From Streptomyces geranii (GTDB taxonomy: Bacteria > Actinomycetota > Actinomycetes > Streptomycetales > Streptomycetaceae), in assembly GCF_002954775.1 (NCBI RefSeq), contig NZ_PJME01000012.1:1-64000 (forward strand): 64,000 nucleotides of DNA, in the 5' to 3' direction. Below are positions 35,196 to 44,596 of this stretch, piece by piece; within the stretch, counting starts at the first letter, position 1, and each line of letters starts with the position of its first letter. The notes beneath the pieces are model-generated. The model saw only the letters and a list, made by a program, of their open reading frames with translations. It searched no databases and was not told where the DNA came from. Position numbers and translations under genes: made by a program.

Positions 35196-35800
35196 CGACC
35201 GGTTGGAACGGTCATCACATCCGGGCCGTCCTCACCCTGCCCCACCGCCGTGTCAACGTCCTGGGCCCTCCTCCGCGACGGACGGACCCACGAACTCGTG
35301 CCACCCCACAACAGCGCGGGAAGTGGTGTGCATGCGGACGCGATGGGAGGCGACGGCAACCGTGCGGGTGCGTTACGGGGCCGTTGACCTCAGCCAGGTG
35401 GTGCTGACCGCCCCTGCGTCGGTCAGCACCCACCCCACCCCTTCACCCACAACGGCACGGCCATGAGTCAGGACCTGTCGGCCGGCTCAAGCCCGCAACC
35501 GGGCGTCTCGGTGCAGGGTGTGGATGCTGCGCACCCGGTACCGACTGACGCCAACCTGACCGACTGCCTGTTCTCTGGGGCCTCCCCCCTCGACCAGATC
35601 CGTCTGGAAGGCCGTACCACCGTTACCGGGGCCCCTACTGGCTGGTCCCGCAGCGGTGTGCGGGTCGTACGCTTCAGCTGTCGGCGGGCAATCGCCGAGG
35701 AACACCACTGGCGTGCGCGCGAGCGCGAAGACTCGGCTGGTGTTGTGCATGGTGGTCCCCCGTTGTGGTGCTGCCTGTTGTTCGTGGTGGTTGTCGCCTG
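35196..35800. other. Intergenic, nothing recognised
   Basis: About 600 bp between the lamin-tail remnant and the end of the propeller operon. Frames on both strands lack ribosome binding sites and known motifs. It probably contains more decayed sequence from the same genes. Confidence 0.5.
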
Positions 35801-37852
35801 CTACCGCACTGTCCGCAGGAAGATGTCCGTCACCCCGTTCGTGTCCCCTTCCACCAGATCGGGTGAGGCCGACTCGAACGCGACGACCGTGCCGTCGGCG
35901 TTGACCGAGGGGTGCCCGGCCGGGAGGTCGTTGCGGCCGCCCCAGCGATCGACGCTGACCAACTGCCTCTTCCCCGTGGCGATTTCGAGCAGGTACACGG
36001 AACTGCCCGAGGTGTACGCGAACTCTGTGCCGTGCCCTGAGATCGAGGGCTCTGTGCCCCTGACCCGGGCCGTGGTGGTGCCGGTGTCGAGGTCCCGGAC
36101 GTAGACGTACCGGCCCTGCTGGAAGGCGATCGTGCGGCCGATCGCGTTGAGGGACGGGGCCGAGGCGCCGTCCGCGACCTTCGACAGGTCGCCGGTGTCC
36201 AGGTCACGGACGTAGACGTCGTCGCCCTGCTCGAAGGCGATGTACCGGCCGTCGTAGTCGATGGACGGGTTGCCCGCCGGACCGCCCGAGGGCGCGCTGA
36301 CCACGTCCGTGGTGCCGCCGTCGAACTTGAAGCGGTAGACGCGGGGTTGCGGGTCCGGGTCGGCGTCGGTGGCGGGCAGGGTCGCCGCGTAGGTGATCCA
36401 CTGGCAGGTGGGGCTGATCCGGGACTGCCCCATCCAGGTGAAGCGGGCGCTCTGGTAGGAGTCCAGGGTGGTGACCTTGCCGACGGAGCGGTTGCGGATG
36501 TGGATCTCCGGGGCGCCGTCGGCGGCGGACGGGATCACATAGCTCACCATGCGTCCGCTGTAGCAGGGGGTGCCCTCCGACGACGGCTTCTCCGCGTCGG
36601 AGTTGACCTGGACGACGCGGACAGCCGCGTTGATGAAGACGTCTTCCTCCGAGGTGAAGGTGACGACCTTGTTCTCCCCCATCACCGGGTCGTGCGACGC
36701 CCCGGCCGGTCCGCCGAGCCGTTCGGTGACGGACGGCATCGGGGCCGGGTTCTTCCCGAGGCCCCCCGAGAAGGCGAACACGTCCGACTGCCGGTTGGTG
36801 TCGCCCGACACCAGGTGGGACTCCGTCGAACTGAACGCCACCACACGTCCCTTGGCGGCCAGCGAGTCGCCCATCACCGTGGCGGTCCACGAGAGGGCGG
36901 CCCCTCGCAGCCCCGTCCGCAGGTCACGCACCCGCACGCCGTCGGTGCCCGTGACGACGGCGTACCGGCCGTCCGCCGTGGCCGAGGAGGCGGTTCCGTC
37001 GGCCACCCGTCGCGATGTGCCCGTGCTCAGGTCGTGGACGTACACCCCGGTGTTGGCGTTGAGGAGGACCCGGCGGCCGTCCGCCGTGATCCGGATCAGA
37101 TGGGCGACACCGAGGTCCGCGTCGACGTGGATGCGCCGGCCCGTCGCCCGGTCCTTGACGAAGACGTCGTTCGGGTCGTCGCCCCCGACGTCCCCCTGGA
37201 CCGAGTAGGCGACCCGATTGCCGTCACCGCTCACCGAGGCCTTGTTCTTGTCGCCCTCCTCGGCGGTCGAGATCAGCTCCTCGGTGCCGGTCTCCGTGTC
37301 CCGGACGTACAGCAGCCGCGCGGTCTGCCCTCCGTTGCGGCCGCCGACGGTGTACGCGACGTGCGTGCCGTCGGGGCTGATCGACTGGGCGCGGCCCAAC
37401 TCGGCCGATCCGGGCGGGTCTTCGGGCCACAGCCGCTCCGAACGGCCGGTGGCGCTGTCGTACAGGTAAGGAGCCTGGAAGCGGGTGCCGGCGGAGAAGG
37501 CGACACGGCTCCCGTCGGCGCTGGACAGCGGCGCGTCGTAGGTGTGGCCGCTACCGAGGTCGATCCTGGTCAGGCCGCCGTCGGTCAGGTCCTTCAGGAA
37601 CAGGCACGGCGAGAGGCGCTCGCAGCCGAGGCTCGGCGCGGTGGACGTGAACGCGACCTGGCGGCCGTCGGCGCTGATCGAGGCCCCGCTCGACGGTCCG
37701 TCGGCCTGACCGCCGTCGGCGGCCGTGCTCACCCGCACGGTACGGGGCTCGTCGGGCCCCTGGTGACCCCGGTCCTGTGCGGCGGCCCCCGGCGTCCAGG
37801 CGAGCGCGATCGCGACTGCCGTGCCGAGCACGGCTCTTGAGGCGCGGAACAT
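35801..37852 (-). CDS. Secreted TolB/PD40-type beta-propeller protein
   Basis: 683 residues with a signal peptide (RAVLGTAVAIALAWTPGAAA, cleavage likely after AAA or AQD). About a dozen propeller blades repeat the pattern SxDGxxVAFxS followed by YVRDxxTG, for example ISADGRQVAFTS, VSGDGNRVAYSV and ISGHGTEFAYTS. PD40/TolB blades bind proteins or ligands; no catalytic motif is visible. The ATG at 37852 overlaps the stop of the preceding gene (ATGA), so translation is coupled. An in-frame start at 37867 is possible but weaker. Extracellular or cell-wall location is expected. Confidence 0.85.
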   Translation of the reverse strand: MFRASRAVLGTAVAIALAWTPGAAAQDRGHQGPDEPRTVRVSTAADGGQADGPSSGASISADGRQVAFTSTAPSLGCERLSPCLFLKDLTDGGLTRIDLGSGHTYDAPLSSADGSRVAFSAGTRFQAPYLYDSATGRSERLWPEDPPGSAELGRAQSISPDGTHVAYTVGGRNGGQTARLLYVRDTETGTEELISTAEEGDKNKASVSGDGNRVAYSVQGDVGGDDPNDVFVKDRATGRRIHVDADLGVAHLIRITADGRRVLLNANTGVYVHDLSTGTSRRVADGTASSATADGRYAVVTGTDGVRVRDLRTGLRGAALSWTATVMGDSLAAKGRVVAFSSTESHLVSGDTNRQSDVFAFSGGLGKNPAPMPSVTERLGGPAGASHDPVMGENKVVTFTSEEDVFINAAVRVVQVNSDAEKPSSEGTPCYSGRMVSYVIPSAADGAPEIHIRNRSVGKVTTLDSYQSARFTWMGQSRISPTCQWITYAATLPATDADPDPQPRVYRFKFDGGTTDVVSAPSGGPAGNPSIDYDGRYIAFEQGDDVYVRDLDTGDLSKVADGASAPSLNAIGRTIAFQQGRYVYVRDLDTGTTTARVRGTEPSISGHGTEFAYTSGSSVYLLEIATGKRQLVSVDRWGGRNDLPAGHPSVNADGTVVAFESASPDLVEGDTNGVTDIFLRTVR

Positions 37853-38925
37853 CAGCGTGACCTCCACTGGAAGACGTCGTACAGACCGTTGGTGTCATCG
37901 GGAACGACGTCCGCGTCCTCCGTGGAGTAGACGACGGAGCGGCCGTGGGCGGAGACCGAGCCCGCGGTGGCGCTGCCGTGTCCGACGGGGATCTCGCGTC
38001 CGCCGCGCAGGCCGCGCAGGGTCAGGTTCGCGTCCGCGTCCCGCGTCAACAGCCGCTGCCCGTCCGGGCTGACGGCCAGGACGCGGACGCCGGGGAAGTG
38101 CCGGACGCGGCCCGTGCGCAGGTCCCGTACATAGGAGCCGTCGGCCGAATCCATCGCCAGGACACGGCCGTTGGCGCTCAGCTGGACCACGGTCGAGGGC
38201 GTGCCGTCGTCGGCCTCGGTCTGCGCGCCGGTGACTCGGTCGGCGACCCACACGTCACCGGTGCCGTTGTCCTGGTAGGCGACCCGGCGGCCGTCGCCGC
38301 TGATCGACGGTCTGTCCATGTCCCGGTTGGAGTCCTGCGGGCCCGCGCTGACGGTCTCACGGGTGCCGGTCAGACGGTCGTAGAGGTCGATGCGGGTCGG
38401 GAAATCAGGGTGCCCGAGCCACCGGTAGGCGATGTGGCGACCGTCCTCGCTGATGGTCGGCGAGGACGCGGTGTCCCGGCCGTCGGGGGCCCCGACCCGG
38501 ATTCTCGTGCCCGTGCTCAGGTCGGACAGAAAGACGTTGATGTTGCGGCTGCCCCAGTCGGTGTACGTGGCCCAGCGTCCGTCGGCGCTGAGCCGGGGCG
38601 TGCTCAGCGCCCGCTCGATCTTGGTGACCTCGCCGGTTGTCAGGTCACGGATGTAGGAGTAGGTGCCCGGGCGGCTGACCCCCTCGGGCACGAGGTTGGT
38701 GGCCGACGAACGGAACGCGATGTAGCGTCCGTTCGGCGTGGTGACGGCCGCACTGGAGGCGCCGTCACCCTGGGTGCCGTCGGCGGCGGTGCTGACCCGC
38801 TCCGTCCGGGGCGCGTGCTGCGCGGCACCGGCGGTCGTTCCGGTGAACGCGAGCAGCAGCGCCGTCGATAAGGAGATGCCGGACACGGTCACAGCTCTGC
38901 CGGACATGGCTGAAGCCTTGGACAT
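37852..38925 (-). CDS. Secreted TolB/PD40-type beta-propeller protein, smaller paralogue
   Basis: 357 residues. The signal peptide (VTVSGISLSTALLLAFTGTT) ends near AGAAQHA. Six to seven blades follow (TTPNGRYIAFRS, LSADGRWATYTD, ISEDGRHIAYRW, ISGDGRRVAYQD). Sequence after the signal peptide (RVSTAADGTQGDGASSAAVT) closely parallels the downstream gene (RVSTAADGGQADGPSSGASI), so the pair arose by tandem duplication, with the second copy longer. First gene of a two-gene operon; the promoter should lie in 38926-39000. Confidence 0.82.
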   Translation of the reverse strand: MSKASAMSGRAVTVSGISLSTALLLAFTGTTAGAAQHAPRTERVSTAADGTQGDGASSAAVTTPNGRYIAFRSSATNLVPEGVSRPGTYSYIRDLTTGEVTKIERALSTPRLSADGRWATYTDWGSRNINVFLSDLSTGTRIRVGAPDGRDTASSPTISEDGRHIAYRWLGHPDFPTRIDLYDRLTGTRETVSAGPQDSNRDMDRPSISGDGRRVAYQDNGTGDVWVADRVTGAQTEADDGTPSTVVQLSANGRVLAMDSADGSYVRDLRTGRVRHFPGVRVLAVSPDGQRLLTRDADANLTLRGLRGGREIPVGHGSATAGSVSAHGRSVVYSTEDADVVPDDTNGLYDVFQWRSR

Positions 38926-39119
38926 GTTCCCCCTTGTGTTCCCCGTTGACGCATGACCCCCGGCCCCGCGCCGAGGGCTCCCTTCGAGGCAAACGCACCA
39001 ACTACCACAGGGTCAATCGGCCTTGTTGCGTACAACCCGGACGGAAGGTCGCGCGTCCGCGAGGAGAGGCTCGTCCAGGACGCCCGTACGTGGCCGAGAA
39101 TCGTCCGCAACCCGTCCCC
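38926..39119. promoter_or_regulatory. Upstream region of the propeller operon
   Basis: The start of the reverse propeller operon lies here. On the reverse strand GGGGGAAC precedes the ATG at 38925 by a few bases. I could not place -35/-10 boxes with confidence, and no gene is seen. Confidence 0.3.
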
Positions 39120-39360
39120 CACCCGGGGTACGCGGGCATCTCGTCGAGCCGTCGGACCGGCTCGGCCAGTCGGCTTCCGGGCTGTCGTCGGCGGGGACCG
39201 GTACCCAGCAGGCCCCGGTGGTGTCGTAGCGCGGGGTTGCGCCGCCGAATCCGGTCAGATCCAGGTCGCGCAGGACGTCGAACGCGGAGTCGTCCAGCGC
39301 CCGGTCGAGGAGGATCCGTACGGCAGCCTGGCCGGTTCGGGCGGCAGCATGGACGGGAGG
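39120..39360 (-). other. Unrecognised protein-like frame, fragment
   Basis: The reverse strand reads QAAVRILLDRALDDSAFDVL, RDLDLTGFGGATPRYDTTGA and CWVPVPADDSPEADWPS with good codon bias. No proper start or complete domain was found, and I do not recognise it. Probably the remains of another decayed gene. Confidence 0.3.
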
Positions 39361-39456
39361 GAACGGAAAGGAATACGCAGAGCGGGCCCGCCCGGAACTC
39401 GTCCGGACGGGCCCTGGAAGGGCTGCGGGCCGAGTGGCCCGCGGGGCTCAGCCCAG

Positions 39457-39650
39457 TCAGGGCATCCAGCCGTGCTTGTCGTCCCGGACGCCCCGCCGGA
39501 TGCCGAGCAGGGCATCACGGAGGTTCAGGGTGACCTCGCCGGGGGTGCCGTAGCCGTGGGTCCAGGCGTCCGTCCTGGTCTTGACGTGGCCGATCGGGGT
39601 GACCACCGCGGCGGTGCCTCAGGCGAAGACCTCGGCAGTCTTCACCGGCC
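39457..39650 (-). pseudogene. ilvE: C-terminal remnant of branched-chain aminotransferase
   Basis: The reverse strand reads VKTAEVFA, a TGA stop, then GTAAVVTPIGHVKTRTDAWT, HGYGTPGEVTLNLRDALLGI and RGVRDDKHGWMP. This is the end of fold-type IV branched-chain aminotransferase, whose FACGTAAVV block is split here by TGA in place of the conserved Cys. Only the last 60-odd residues remain, and the N-terminal PLP-binding part is missing. It is bounded upstream by an IS110 C-terminal remnant, which probably came with the deletion. Confidence 0.78.
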
Positions 39651-39860
39651 GCGGCACTACAACCGCCGACTCCAACGCGCCTTCTGCATCTCCGCCTTGT
39701 TCAGCAACGGATACTGCTATGAGTCCCGCCGGTTACGAACGCAAGCGAGCCGAAGGCAGGCGTGACATCCAGGCCGCCCTCGTCTCCACCCGCTGGAAAG
39801 CAGGTGGAGCGAGTGAAGCCGGGATCGCCGCTGACCCGCCCCCGGGCTTGGGGCTCTTTT
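39648..39860 (+). pseudogene. IS110-family transposase C-terminal remnant
   Basis: Forward frames give RHYNRRLQRAFCISALFSNG with YCYESR, then after a frame change YERKRAEGRRDIQAALVSTR. These are the last conserved blocks of an IS116/IS110/IS902-type transposase (a different subgroup from the copy at 117-1199). Frameshifted and without any N-terminal part. Confidence 0.62.
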
Positions 39861-39862
39861 GA

Positions 39863-40078
39863 ACGCACCCGGAAGTCCGTCCGCCGCAGCCTTTCGACAC
39901 TGCGGCCCGCATCGTCGTCTCCACGGCACTCGATCGCTGGTCCGCGGTGGATGAAAGTCTCGCCCGTCTTCTGGCCACCCCATCAGTCCGCTGGGACGAA
40001 CTGGCCGACCTGACCGACACCCTGGAAGAACTGCTCCGTACCACCAGCATCGACCACACCCGCCTCGCCCCCGTCTGA
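39863..40078 (+). other. Short unrecognised open frame
   Basis: The frame reads FDTAARIVVSTALDRWSAVD, ESLARLLATPSVRWDELADL and TDTLEELLRTTSIDHTRLAP to a stop at 40078. It is helical and protein-like but directly preceded by TGA, with only an internal GTG at 39941 as a start and no ribosome binding site. Probably the 3' end of a lost gene. Confidence 0.3.
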
Positions 40079-40352
40079 CGGCACTCGACGCCGCGCGTGA
40101 TTCCCTCCACGCCCACTACGCATAGGACGCCTTGGCCAAAACCCAGCGACAAGAACACGATCGAACCCGTGGCTCGAAGGGCCTGCGATGGGGAGGATCC
40201 GCCGCTGGGAGCTGCGACGGCTGGTGGTGGGGCAACGCGACCCCGGACAGGGAGGCCTTGTACGGAGGTACCGCAATGGGGATCATGAGGCCGCCGCCCG
40301 CGAAGGCAGCACCTGAATACTGCTCAACTCATATGGCTACAAAGGAGTTTGC

Positions 40353-43300
40353 ATGAGGTTATGGATGCGCTCGGGGGCCGTGGCGGTTGCCGCCGCGCTG
40401 GCCCTGGGCATGGCGCCCGGGATCAGACCCGGCCTGTCGGCCGCGGCGGAGACCGCACCGACGAGAGGTACGGCGCACAGTGGCGGCCGCACCGTCACCC
40501 TGATCACCGGGGACACGGTGACGACCGACGGTGCGGGGCGGGTCACCGGGGTCCGGGCGGGTGAGGGACGCGAGGACATCGCGATCTCGGTCCACCGCTA
40601 CCAGGACCGCAGCTACGTGATCCCCGGGGACGCGGTGCGGCCGCTGGCCGAGGGCACCGTGGACCGGCGGCTGTTCGACGTGACGGAGCTGCTCGCCTCT
40701 GACAACGGCGACACACAGCGGAACTCGACGCCGCTGATCGTGACCTACCGTACGGCCGGTGAGGCATCGGCGAAACGGGAACTCGCCGCCGCCGACGTGG
40801 ACGTCGAGCGGAACCTGCCGGTGATCAACGGCCAGGCGTTCGAGGTGTCCGGGTCCGACGCCTCGCAGGTGTGGAACGCGCTCACGGACGCCGGAACGGG
40901 CGCCAGGGCGGGTGCCACCCGGATCGCCTCCGGCATCGAAAAGGTGTGGCTGGACGCCGCCCGGACGGCGAGCCTGGACCAGAGCGTGCCGCAGATCGGC
41001 GCGCCCACAGCATGGGCCTCCGGCTACGACGGCAAGGGCGTCACCATCGCCGTACTCGACACAGGCGTGGACCAGACCCACCCGGATCTGGCCGGCCAGG
41101 AGATCGCCGAGAAGAACTTCGGCTCCTCGCCGGACAACGTGGACCGGGTCGGCCACGGCACCCATGTCGCCTCCATCGCGGCCGGTTCCGGCGCCAAGTC
41201 CGGCGGCCGTTACAAGGGTGTCGCCCCCGGCGCGAAGATCCTCGACGCCAAGGTCCTGGGCGACAGCGGATCGGGCTCCGAGTCGGACATCATCGCCGGC
41301 ATGCAGTGGGCCGTCGACCAGCATGCCAACGTTGTCAACCTCTCCCTGGGCGGCACCGACACCGCGGGCATCGACCCGCTGGAAGAGGCCGTCAACGCCC
41401 TTTCCGCCAAGACCGGAACACTGTTCGTGGTAGCCGCCGGGAACGAGGGGCCCCTCGCCGGCACCATCGGCTCTCCCGGCAGCGCGGCCGCCGCGCTCAC
41501 CGTCGGCGCGGTGGACAAGCAGGACCGGATCGCCACCTTCTCCAGCGTGGGCCCCGCCCAGGACGGCTCCCTGAAGCCCAACCTCACCGCGCCGGGCCGG
41601 TTCATCGTCGCGGCCAAGGCGGCCGAGGGCACGATAGGCGCCCCCGTCGGCGACGGATACGTCTCCCTCAACGGCACCTCGATGGCCACCCCGCATGTCG
41701 CGGGCGCCGCGGCCGTCCTCGCCCAGCGGCACCCCGACTGGACCGGGCAGCAGCTCAAGCAGGCCCTCGTCTCCTCCACGAAGCCGACAGTCGGCCTGAC
41801 CGCGCAGCAGCAGGGCACCGGGCGGGTGGACATCGCGAAAGCCGTCGGACAGACGGTGAGCAGTGAGGCGTCGTCCGTCGGCTTCGGTGCACAGCAGTGG
41901 CCGCACACCGACGACACTCCGCTGACCAAGAAGATCACGTACCGCAACACCGGCACCTCGGCGGTCACCCTCCGCCTGGCCGTCCAGGCGACCGACGCCG
42001 ACGGAAAGCCCGCTCCCCGAGGGCTGTTCACCGTTTCGCCGAAGCGCGTCACCGTGCCCGCGGGCGGCACCGCCTCCGTGGACGTGACCGCCGACACCCG
42101 CACCGTTCCGGCGGGAGGCGACTACTCGGGCGCTCTGGTCGCCACCGGCGGCAGCCAGAGCGTACGCACCGCCCTGGCGGCCGACGCCGAGGTGGAGTCG
42201 TACGACCTGACGTTGAACGTCCTCGACGGCAACGGCGATCCGGCCTTCTTCCCGTTCATCATCCTCTACGGCCTGGACAGCCCGGCCCTGCTGTGGAACC
42301 TGGGGGGCACCGAAGGCATCGCGCGGTTCCGCGCGCCGAAGGGGGCGTACAACGTCTTCGCCCTTGTCACCACCTGGAGTGGTGCGGACGCGGGGACTGC
42401 GGAACTGGTGCAGCCGCGGCTGTCGCTGACCGCGGACACCCGCACGGTCCTGGACGCCCGTGAGGCCAAGCCGGTCTCGCTCACCCCACCGGACCCTGAC
42501 GCCACGTCCAACGGCGCCTACGCCTCGTACATCATGCGTGCGGCCGGGTCGGGCCTCGCCGTGGGCATTCTGACCGGCAGTGACTTCTCACGGCTCAGGA
42601 CCGCCCGGTCCGGCGCCTCGGCATCACCCGCCGACGGTTTCGAGGCCCAGGTCGGCGCCACCTTCAGCAAGGGCACCGACACCGCGTACGACCTGCTGTA
42701 CACCAGATCCGGCTCGTTCTTCGACGGCTTCTCGCACACGACGAGTACGAGCGAACTCGCGCGCGCGGACATCAGCGCGGGCTCTCCCGCGGCGGGCAAG
42801 ACAGGCAGTGTCGGGGCCGCCTGGTACTCGCCGTTCGACGAGGGCTACAGCGTCGCCGCCGCTGACTTCGCCCTCCCGGGGCGTCAGCGGCACTACGTCA
42901 CCGTGCCCAAGAACTACACCTGGGGCTTCGACTTCGTACAGAAGGGCGCGGACGACGGCCACGAGACGTTCCAGAGCAGCGCGGGCCGGACGTACCGGGC
43001 CGGACGGAGCTACTCGGAGACCTTCAACACCGGAGTGTTCGGGCCCAGCCTGGCCGAAGGACCGGGTGGCGGAGGCGTGTCGCGTACCGGTGACGACCTG
43101 AAGATATGTCTGCCGCAGTTCGCCGACGGCTCCGGCCATGTCGGCGACTCCGTGACGGGGACGGCCAAGGTCACCCTCACCTCGGGTGGCGTCCCTTACT
43201 TGTACCGCACATCGAGCGCACTGGAGAGGAAGTACCTGCGCTGTCGGCCCGTCACCACGCTCCCCGCGGCCCGGCAGTCCTACCGCCTCACCTCGGAGTT

Positions 43301-43712
43301 CTCCCGGCCTGCCGAGGTCTCCGGGGTCAGCACCCGGGTCAGCGCCTCCTGGACGTTCGTCTCCGGTCGTGTGTCCGGCACGCGTGAAACCGTACTGCCG
43401 CTGTCCTCGGTCCGATTCGCCCCCGAACTGACGTCAGCCAGCACGGCGAAGGCGGGCACCCGTCTGACGGTGCCGCTCGTCGTCGAGGGCGCGGCGGCCA
43501 CGCGGGGAGTGAAGGCGCTTGACGTCGAGGTCTCGTACGACGCGGGTGCCACCTGGCGGAAGACGGACGTCCGTTCCTCCGGGAGCACGCGCCAGGTGAC
43601 GCTGACCCACCCCGCGGACGCCGGGTCCGTCTCCTTCCGAGCCCGTCTGACGGACACGGGCGGGAACGCACACATAGTGACGATCACCGACGCGTACCGC
43701 CTGACACGCTAG
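40353..43712 (+). CDS. Secreted subtilisin-like (S8) serine protease, multidomain
   Basis: 1119 residues with a signal peptide (RSGAVAVAAALALGMAPGIR) and a propeptide of about 190 residues. The S8 catalytic triad is complete: Asp at about 235 in VTIAVLDTGVDQTHPDL, His at about 270 in RVGHGTHVASIAAGS, oxyanion Asn in FVVAAGNEGPLAG, Ser at about 443 in SLNGTSMATPHVAGA. Behind the protease are Fn3- or jelly-roll-like segments that may bind substrate (KKITYRNTGTSAVTLRL and later). Actinomycete S8 proteases of this size act outside the cell in nutrition or development. The start follows AAAGGAG at good spacing. It stands alone, next to a decayed region. Confidence 0.92.
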   Translation: MRLWMRSGAVAVAAALALGMAPGIRPGLSAAAETAPTRGTAHSGGRTVTLITGDTVTTDGAGRVTGVRAGEGREDIAISVHRYQDRSYVIPGDAVRPLAEGTVDRRLFDVTELLASDNGDTQRNSTPLIVTYRTAGEASAKRELAAADVDVERNLPVINGQAFEVSGSDASQVWNALTDAGTGARAGATRIASGIEKVWLDAARTASLDQSVPQIGAPTAWASGYDGKGVTIAVLDTGVDQTHPDLAGQEIAEKNFGSSPDNVDRVGHGTHVASIAAGSGAKSGGRYKGVAPGAKILDAKVLGDSGSGSESDIIAGMQWAVDQHANVVNLSLGGTDTAGIDPLEEAVNALSAKTGTLFVVAAGNEGPLAGTIGSPGSAAAALTVGAVDKQDRIATFSSVGPAQDGSLKPNLTAPGRFIVAAKAAEGTIGAPVGDGYVSLNGTSMATPHVAGAAAVLAQRHPDWTGQQLKQALVSSTKPTVGLTAQQQGTGRVDIAKAVGQTVSSEASSVGFGAQQWPHTDDTPLTKKITYRNTGTSAVTLRLAVQATDADGKPAPRGLFTVSPKRVTVPAGGTASVDVTADTRTVPAGGDYSGALVATGGSQSVRTALAADAEVESYDLTLNVLDGNGDPAFFPFIILYGLDSPALLWNLGGTEGIARFRAPKGAYNVFALVTTWSGADAGTAELVQPRLSLTADTRTVLDAREAKPVSLTPPDPDATSNGAYASYIMRAAGSGLAVGILTGSDFSRLRTARSGASASPADGFEAQVGATFSKGTDTAYDLLYTRSGSFFDGFSHTTSTSELARADISAGSPAAGKTGSVGAAWYSPFDEGYSVAAADFALPGRQRHYVTVPKNYTWGFDFVQKGADDGHETFQSSAGRTYRAGRSYSETFNTGVFGPSLAEGPGGGGVSRTGDDLKICLPQFADGSGHVGDSVTGTAKVTLTSGGVPYLYRTSSALERKYLRCRPVTTLPAARQSYRLTSEFSRPAEVSGVSTRVSASWTFVSGRVSGTRETVLPLSSVRFAPELTSASTAKAGTRLTVPLVVEGAAATRGVKALDVEVSYDAGATWRKTDVRSSGSTRQVTLTHPADAGSVSFRARLTDTGGNAHIVTITDAYRLTR

Positions 43713-43756
43713 GCCGTGTTCCAGGTTCGGATTCCTGTGCGCGTCCTGCACTGTGA

Positions 43757-43890
43757 TGATCAAGATGTGGGGCGAGGGGATCTTTCTGATGAGCAGTGGT
43801 CGGTGCTGGAGTCGTGCTGCCTGCGGTGGGCATAAGTCGCAGGTGGCCTGGCTGTCGGCGGCTGGTGGACGGTGTATGGCCGGGCACGCC
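43757..43890 (+). pseudogene. IS5-like transposase N-terminal remnant
   Basis: Forward frames give GRGDLSDEQWSVLESC and, after a frame change, LPAVGISRRWPGCRRLVDGV, matching the start of IS5/IS1647-type transposases (DLSDxQWxxLEPLLP...RRxLVDGIxW). Everything after the first 45 residues is missing. The following 200 bp contain an open frame (ARLREACEILLVTVPTALDG) that I do not recognise. Confidence 0.55.
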
Positions 43891-44137
43891 GGCATGCTGC
43901 CGGTGCCCGCGACGCTCCACCAGGTCGGCGCCCGCCTGCGAGAAGCCTGCGAGATCCTCCTCGTTACCGTACCCACCGCCCTCGACGGCGCCGATCTCCG
44001 CCGCCAGGGCGACGGTACGTGGACAGCCCGCTTCACCTGCCTCGCCGAGACGTACGAGGCGCACCTCGACCGGGGCGGCATGATCGTGCACCGGGGCCGG
44101 TCTGGATGCCCGGTGTCACGCCTGTCCCGGTCGTGGT

Positions 44138-44347
44138 TCATTCAGCGATGGCGGTCCGTGCTGTCCACTGGAAGACCGGGAGTTCCTCGCCGTCGAGCGT
44201 CGTGTAGTCGCCTTGGTGGACGAAGTGTTCGTAGCTTGCGCCGAAGCGGTACTTGATTTTCTCGCCCAGTTCTTCGGTGAACTGGACGCGCTGGTCGGAG
44301 GGGAAGTAGGAGAGCCCTCCGACCAGCAGGACCTTGATCTGTGACAT
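44138..44347 (-). CDS. DUF5988 small protein, biosynthetic-cluster associated
   Basis: 69 residues: KVLLVGGLSYFPSDQRVQFT, KIKYRFGASYEHFVHQGDYT and GEELPVFQWTARTAIAE match DUF5988, small proteins found beside Streptomyces polyketide and peptide genes; function unknown. The ATG at 44347 has GGAGG eight bases upstream. Last gene in a long reverse run that starts at 54706. The neighbour just upstream is DUF6059, a frequent companion. Confidence 0.8.
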   Translation of the reverse strand: MSQIKVLLVGGLSYFPSDQRVQFTEELGEKIKYRFGASYEHFVHQGDYTTLDGEELPVFQWTARTAIAE

Positions 44348-44367
44348 GGTGAACACCTCCGTGTGGT

Positions 44368-44595
44368 TCAGGCCGGATCGCGCAGTTGTCGTTGGAGTGC
44401 CTTCTCGGCGCGGCTCAGGGGCAGGTCGCGGCGGACCCGTTCCGGGTGCCGTGGGCCGGGGTCGGCCGCGGTGGGTGTCTGCTCGGGGAGGTCCAGGACG
44501 GCGTACGACAGCTTTCCGGAGGCGACCAGGCTCTCCCAGAGCAGGCGCAGACAGCCGCGGGCGATCACCTTGAGGGGACGCAGCATGTCGGGCAT
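44368..44595 (-). CDS. DUF6059 small protein
   Basis: 75 residues. CLRLLWESLVASGKLSYAVL, PRHPERVRRDLPLSRAEKAL and QRQLRD match the DUF6059 pattern (LWESLVALG...HPERLxPxxPLTxxExALxREL). Role unknown; found in secondary-metabolite clusters. It starts one base after the preceding stop, so it is probably translated by coupling. No membrane helix. Confidence 0.78.
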   Translation of the reverse strand: MPDMLRPLKVIARGCLRLLWESLVASGKLSYAVLDLPEQTPTAADPGPRHPERVRRDLPLSRAEKALQRQLRDPA

Positions 44596-44596
44596 C

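Noticed and set aside
35220..35460. Possible gene on the forward strand reading VRVRYGAVDLSQVVLTAPAS
   Set aside because: No start signal, no recognised domain and only 44 plausible residues.
39600..39640. Selenocysteine codon in the aminotransferase remnant
   Set aside because: No SECIS-like hairpin was seen next to the TGA and the gene lacks its N-terminal two thirds, so a nonsense mutation is enough.
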